The position numbers were made by a program, and so were the translations under genes. Below, piece after piece: positions 59,478 through 64,000 of a DNA stretch of 64,000 bases. How positions within the stretch are numbered: position 1 is the first letter of the stretch; every line of letters starts with the position of its first letter. The notes beneath the pieces were generated by a model, which was not told the DNA's origin, did no database searches, and was given only the letters and a program-made list of their open reading frames with translations. The stretch comes from Tricholomella constricta (Eukaryota > Basidiomycota > Agaricomycetes > Agaricales > Lyophyllaceae), in the NCBI GenBank assembly GCA_013368375.1, contig JAACJP010000053.1:124001-188000 (forward strand). Direction: 5' to 3'.

Positions 59478-61624
59478 TCAACCTCTAATTACTCTTCTCA
59501 ACCAATCCCATCTCCTCTTTCCCGCTCTTCCTTTTCCCTTTCCACGGCCTGTCACAACGCCCTCATCCCCACCAGCCCCACTGCCGTCATCTTCATGTCC
59601 CCTCTCGTCAAGCCGATCTCTTGGTCCCAATGCTGTTGCCCTTCGCCGCATATCGCCTTCGCTCACAGTCCTCCGCCGTTGCCTTTCCTCCGGGCTGAGC
59701 GTCGCCTCCACGACAACATCTGCGAAACCGAGCCCACTCACCCTCCTTCCCCGCTCACGTGGCACAATCGAGAATCCAGGGCTGACAGGCGACAGTCCAA
59801 TCTGGAAACCGCTTCCCAGAGTGTTCATAGGCATCAGTGGCGGCGGCGAGAGCAGAGAGCTTGCATGTATATGCTGGGAAGAAGAGGAAGTATGGTTCCA
59901 GGAATCAAGTGTCGTTCTTCGCCGACGGTGGATTCGCACGCGATTTGTAGACGACATTGAACAGGGAATCGTTTCTCGTTCGGGAGACAGTAGCCGTTGA
60001 AGCCGCCGGGACTGTGGTGAGCGCGCGCTTCCTGGGTCCAACTCCGAAACACCAGGCCTCGAAGTCCTGGAGAGGTCGTGGATATTTGATTCTGACCTCG
60101 TTTCACGTTCCATCGGGACTGGCCTTATCTCACTCTGTGAGTCGCGCCCCAGGCTCGTGTCAGCATCCCACGAGCCCTCCTCGAGGGCTGACGTTTCTTC
60201 GGCTTCTTCGAGCTCATCGCTCTCACTCCATGCCTCAGCGTCCACGTCTTTAGCCCCGGACTGTATGCTCACAACCCAAACACCCCCGAGGAGGACGAAC
60301 ATACCAAGGACGACAAGGCCAAGATGTAGTGGGGGGATAAGTGCGACTTGATCAAAATAGATGAGACCATTTACGATCGAAGACAAGTTGTAAAAGCAAA
60401 AGGCCGCTGGTGTCCAAACCTGTCAGTGGTAGAGCCAAAAGTACGAAAAAACTAGGACTTACATGGACAGACCAAAGTAGGATCGGCCAGTATCAGTGCC
60501 TTGTGTAGATACCATAATTGCAGCAACGCAAAGATGACGAGGCCCAAGACAAGGACCCACGCTTGCCAACGCCAAAACTGGTTTTGGCCTCGCAGTGTGA
60601 GGAGAAGCAATTCTACACCGCTTTTGGCAAAGAGAAGACACATGCCAGATATGATGCCAGAGAAAGAGGCATAAGACATAGCGAGTAGAAGGCGGGTGCG
60701 ATTAATGGATAGGACGTCAACTTCATTGACTTTTCCATACAAAGATGAAGCAGAGGAGGATGAGGTGGATTTAGGGTCCAGCAGGGGTGTACTTTCCGTG
60801 GCAACGCCAGCATCTGCCAATGGAGTCGTCAGACCTGTGGTGAGGGCCATGGCTGGTTTGACGGGGATAGTCATAGCGTGTGCTGAACATGCCTCTGATG
60901 GAGAAGAGGATATATGGTTGTCGATTTGAGCTAGCCTGCGAGAGAGAGCAAAGTCTGTTATGTGAGTCTATGACACAACGTCAGATCGACCAAAAGAAAG
61001 GTGATGGTTTTTCACGTACAACGACGAGACAAACCATAACAGCAGTACCTAGGATGGAGAAATATATGACGAAAGTCGGCCGGCTGAAAAGGACAAGAAG
61101 GTCATCGAGCGAGCGTGTTGGTTCCGGTACGATGCCGAAGAAAGCAATAAGCACGGCGCCGCCAGCAATGAGTATGGTGCCGAGGATCATCCATGGCGAA
61201 AATACATCGCCTAGAATCAGGCGGGCGAAAAAGGCATTCCAAAGTAGGGATACGGCACCCAGTGGTGCAAGTATTACGACAGGAAGTGACGCTATTTGAA
61301 TGAGGGATCCAAGGACATTGGAGGAGATAAATATAGCAAATCCTAGGAGCCAAAGCCTGCGCGAACATTAATACAGGTCAATAATTGTTAATATGATACG
61401 ATGGCGAAAGAGCTTTACGGTCGTCGATGTCCGACACGTCTCTGATGCTCGGGAAGAAGTTGGTTGAGGACATGGCTCTTCCGTTGGATAGTGAGGCCAA
61501 GAGATTGCACAAAGGAGGCGAGCAGACCGATGATGATACCCAAAGGAATTGAAATGTGAGTGCTATACAGACTGTCATTGGAAATGGCCTGTCGGGCGAC
61601 CAACCGACAGGTCGAGGGCAACAT
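59478..61624 (-). CDS. NIPA-type magnesium transporter (DUF803)
   Basis: Four minus-strand exons (61624-61419, 61356-61020, 60967-60463, 60406-59478) give 658 residues. The NIPA fold is visible as about nine membrane helices: G-I-I-I-G-L-L-A-S-F-V-Q-S-L-G-L-T-I-Q-R-K, F-I-S-S-N-V-L-G-S, A-P-L-G-A-V-S-L-L-W-N-A, L-G-T-I-L-I-A-G-G, Y-F-D-Q and others. A polar insert of about 60 residues lies between helices 5 and 6, and the C-terminus of about 250 residues is acidic then Arg/Ser-rich. NIPA proteins are Mg2+ transporters of plasma and endosomal membranes; substrate here is inferred. The exon 3/4 junction uses the CAG at 60407-60409, which restores the family's C-P-x-A-F-C-F-Y-N word. Confidence 0.86.
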
Positions 61625-61662
61625 GATGGTGTGGAGAGGTCAGGCTGCATAAGTTATGATAC

Positions 61663-61668
61663 CACGTG
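61663..61668. promoter_or_regulatory. CACGTG E-box upstream of the NIPA gene
   Basis: CCACGTGC word about 39 bp upstream of the NIPA ATG (61624, minus strand), in a gap of only about 108 bp to the Hsp104 stop. Confidence 0.4.
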
Positions 61669-61733
61669 CAGATTACATAGTGATGTTTGTGTGATGGCTA
61701 CAAGTAATACTGGTGCTACATACGAGGTTCCTT

Positions 61734-64000
61734 TCAATCCATCTCTTCAATATCAATCTCGTCCTCGTCGTAATCATCAATTTCCATAGAGTCTTCACGA
61801 ACAGTCCCTTCGTGATTCGGTATGATCTGAAGCCGATTGTGTGGCCCGTCGAAGCGCACGTGGACAACCTCGCCGTCTCGAATTCTATCCGACAAGAGCA
61901 TCACCGACAGTGGGTTCAAAAGCTCGCTCTGGATGGCGCGGTTGAGCGGCCGAGCACCATATGTCGTCGAGTACCCCACAGACATAAGATAGTTTTTGCT
62001 TTCGTCATCGATGTCGAGCTTGATTTTCCGGTCTGCAAGTCGTTCATCGACCTCATTGAGCCGAAGGTCAACGATCTTCAGGATATGTTTTCTGGAAAGA
62101 GCGCGCTAGAGTGAGACGCGTTAGCCTGCATGATCACTAAGAGAGCCAGTGATTTACTTACGAAAATGACGATCTCGTCTATCCTATTCACAAACTCGGG
62201 AGGGAAGTGTGCTTGAATGGCACCCATCACCAACGCCTTGGTCTCCGAACGGACTGGTCCTTCGCCCATGTCGTTGAGATGAGCCGCACCAAGGTTCGAT
62301 GTCATGATGATGACAGTGTTCCTAAAGTCCACAACTCTGCCTTGGCCGTCTGTTAAACGGCCATCGTCCAGAACTTGCAGGAACAAGGTAACAAACTCCC
62401 GGCACGTCTTTTCCACCTCATCGACAAGGACGATCGAATAGGGTTTGCGCCTGACATATTCCGTGAGCTGCCCTCCAGCGTCATAGCCCACGTAACCCGG
62501 AGGCGAACCGATAAGGCGTGCAATCGAGTGCTTCTCCGAATACTCGGAACCATCGATCCTGATCATAGCATCGGGGGAGTCGAACAAGATCGTCGCAAGC
62601 TAACGCATTGGATTAGTATTAATAAACAGCTGTGTGGGTAAGATAAAACTTACTGTCTTCGCGAGCAAAGTTTTTCCTGTCCCCGAAGGCCCTGCCATCA
62701 AGAAGCTCGCCACTGGTCGGTTCGGGTTCGAAAGTCCACTCCTCGACAACCGAATGGCATTGGCAACCGCCTTGACTGCCTCCGTCTGACCGACGACGCT
62801 GCCCGCCAGAACTTTATCCATCTTTAAAAGTTTCTCGCGCTCGGTCGACATTAGACGCGTGACAGGAATTGACGTCCATCGTGCGACGATCTCGGCAATT
62901 TGGTCTGGAGTGACTGTGTCTGTCCCACCGCCAGCCGCAGTGTCCTCCGCAACCTTCTTGGCTTCCAGCTGCTCGAGGCGATTCTGAAGGTCGGGAATTG
63001 CATAGTATTTCAAATCCGATGCGGTTGCAAGATCGTGCCTAGAATACCATGGTTAGCTGGCGTCACCTAATCAGATCAGAGTAAATGACATACCTTCGCT
63101 CAGCGTCCTCCACTTTCACCTTCAGTTCATCTATCTTCTTCCTCAGCTCATTAATCTGATCTCCACGCCTCTTCTCATTTTCGTAAGCGGCCCTAAGCGG
63201 TTGAAGTTGCTCCTCGACTTCTGATATGGTCCTACGAGCCAGCTGAAGACGTTCCTTGCTCGCTGCATCCTTCTCACGTTCTAAGGCATGGATCTCCACT
63301 TCGAGTTCGAGCTTGCGGCGTTGCAGCTTATCGATCTCCTCCGGTTCTGTTTCTCGAGTGACACGGACACTGGAGATGTATTGATAAGAACTTGTTCGCA
63401 GGAGATTGACTGCATCTGCTCACCTGGCACAAGCTTCGTCCACCAGGTCAATGGCAGAGTCCGGGAGTCGCCTGGACGTTAAATAACGATGTGCCAATGT
63501 CGCAGCCGCTATAAGGGCACCATCGTGAATGCGAACGCCATGATGAACTTCATATTTCTCCCTTATACCACGCAGGATACTGATGGTCTCGGGTACAGTG
63601 GGTTCGGTAACAATGACTTGTGCGAATCTGCGTTCCAAGGCGGCGTCAGTTTCGATGTACTTTCTGTACTCTGCGAGAGTAGTTGCGCCGATGCAGCGAA
63701 GTTTGCCTCGAGCAAGCAGGGGTTTGAACAAGTTTGCGGCATCCATTCCACCACCCTCCGCCCCCCTACCTGCCATGATGAGGTGCAACTCGTCGATGAA
63801 GAGAATGACACCAGGGCCCCCATCCTCAGCTGCCTTCTCGACTTCATTTAGGACAGACTTGATGCGCTCCTCGTATTCGCCCTTGTACTTGGCACCAGCC
63901 ATCAGCGCGCCCATATCCAACGAGTAGAGCCGGGCGATGAGACTCGCAGGAACATCACGTTTAACGATGCGCTGTGCAAGTCCCTCAGCAATAGACGTCT
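61734..64000 (-). CDS. hsp104: Hsp104 disaggregase (ClpB-type AAA+), N-terminus outside window
   Basis: Five minus-strand exons are visible: 61734-62105, 62162-62599, 62654-63038, 63094-63369 and 63424 to the window edge. The protein enters with T-S-I-A-E-G-L-A, just after the first Walker A. AAA1 shows the Walker B I-L-F-I-D-E-L-H and the R-R-F arginine finger. A coiled-coil M domain follows (H-A-L-E-R-E-K-D onward). AAA2 has [16 protein letters not shown] and M-T-S-N-L-G. The C-terminus is acidic (about 20 residues, ending E-E-M-D), which is the cytosolic Hsp104 style rather than mitochondrial Hsp78. It dissolves protein aggregates with Hsp70. Missing residues lie upstream of the window end; nothing suggests damage. 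Confidence 0.93.

Noticed and set aside
60012..60110. Plus-strand open frames over the NIPA C-terminus and other antisense frames
   Set aside because: They are shadows of the Arg/Ser-rich coding sequence on the opposite strand.
1..64000. CRISPR array, transposon ends or biosynthetic cluster
   Set aside because: No spaced short repeats, terminal inverted repeats, transposase or reverse-transcriptase motifs, and no enzyme set typical of secondary metabolism. The window is housekeeping-rich.

Overview
The window is a gene-dense stretch of a filamentous basidiomycete nuclear genome, very probably an Agaricomycete. Nearly every gene is cut by many short introns (about 45-65 nt, GT...YAG, with frequent AAG acceptors), the proteins are eukaryotic, and a priA-type protein typical of mushroom-forming fungi is present. 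I saw no operons, CRISPR arrays, insertion sequences, rRNA or recognisable tRNA. I rebuilt the gene models by hand. In each complete model the exon lengths sum to a multiple of three with no internal stop, which is the main evidence that the genes are intact.

Layout. 1-5 kb: a bZIP transcription factor, a tiny SVIP-like protein with a p97-binding motif, a Cys-rich single-pass membrane protein and the dynactin actin-related protein Arp1. 5-9.3 kb: ribosomal protein eS24, a small multi-pass membrane protein, an orphan secreted protein and a PriA-like secreted protein. 10-12.1 kb: the PP2A scaffold subunit A. A 1.9 kb gene-poor gap with a tetranucleotide repeat follows. 14-21.3 kb: glucose-6-phosphate 1-epimerase and, almost touching it, the DNA polymerase zeta catalytic subunit Rev3. 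21.3-28 kb: an orphan four-helix membrane protein, the diphthamide-pathway WD40 protein Dph7, a TMEM135-like membrane protein, a DysF-domain protein and the Fe-S co-chaperone Jac1/HSC20.

28.2-39.3 kb: a DExH RNA helicase with a double-stranded-RNA-binding-like region, the AP-2 alpha adaptin and a PH-C2-RasGAP. 39.8-41.1 kb: an ELO fatty-acid elongase, then a 1.7 kb gap with no gene I can support. 42.8-54.5 kb: a 46-exon VPS13 lipid-transfer protein. 54.6-61.6 kb: a DENN-domain protein and a NIPA-type magnesium transporter. 61.7 kb to the end: the C-terminal part of Hsp104, which runs off the window.

The genes are mostly housekeeping and do not form one pathway. Several concern membrane traffic and contact sites (AP-2, VPS13, DENN, DysF, TMEM135, dynactin Arp1), and several concern AAA+ or chaperone biology (SVIP-like, Hsp104, Jac1). 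The less expected items are the SVIP-like micro-gene, CACGTG boxes close upstream of many start codons, a 40-bp duplicated promoter block, a GC-AG intron, a 15-nt microexon and introns whose retention would keep the reading frame. I found no clear previously undescribed multi-gene system.
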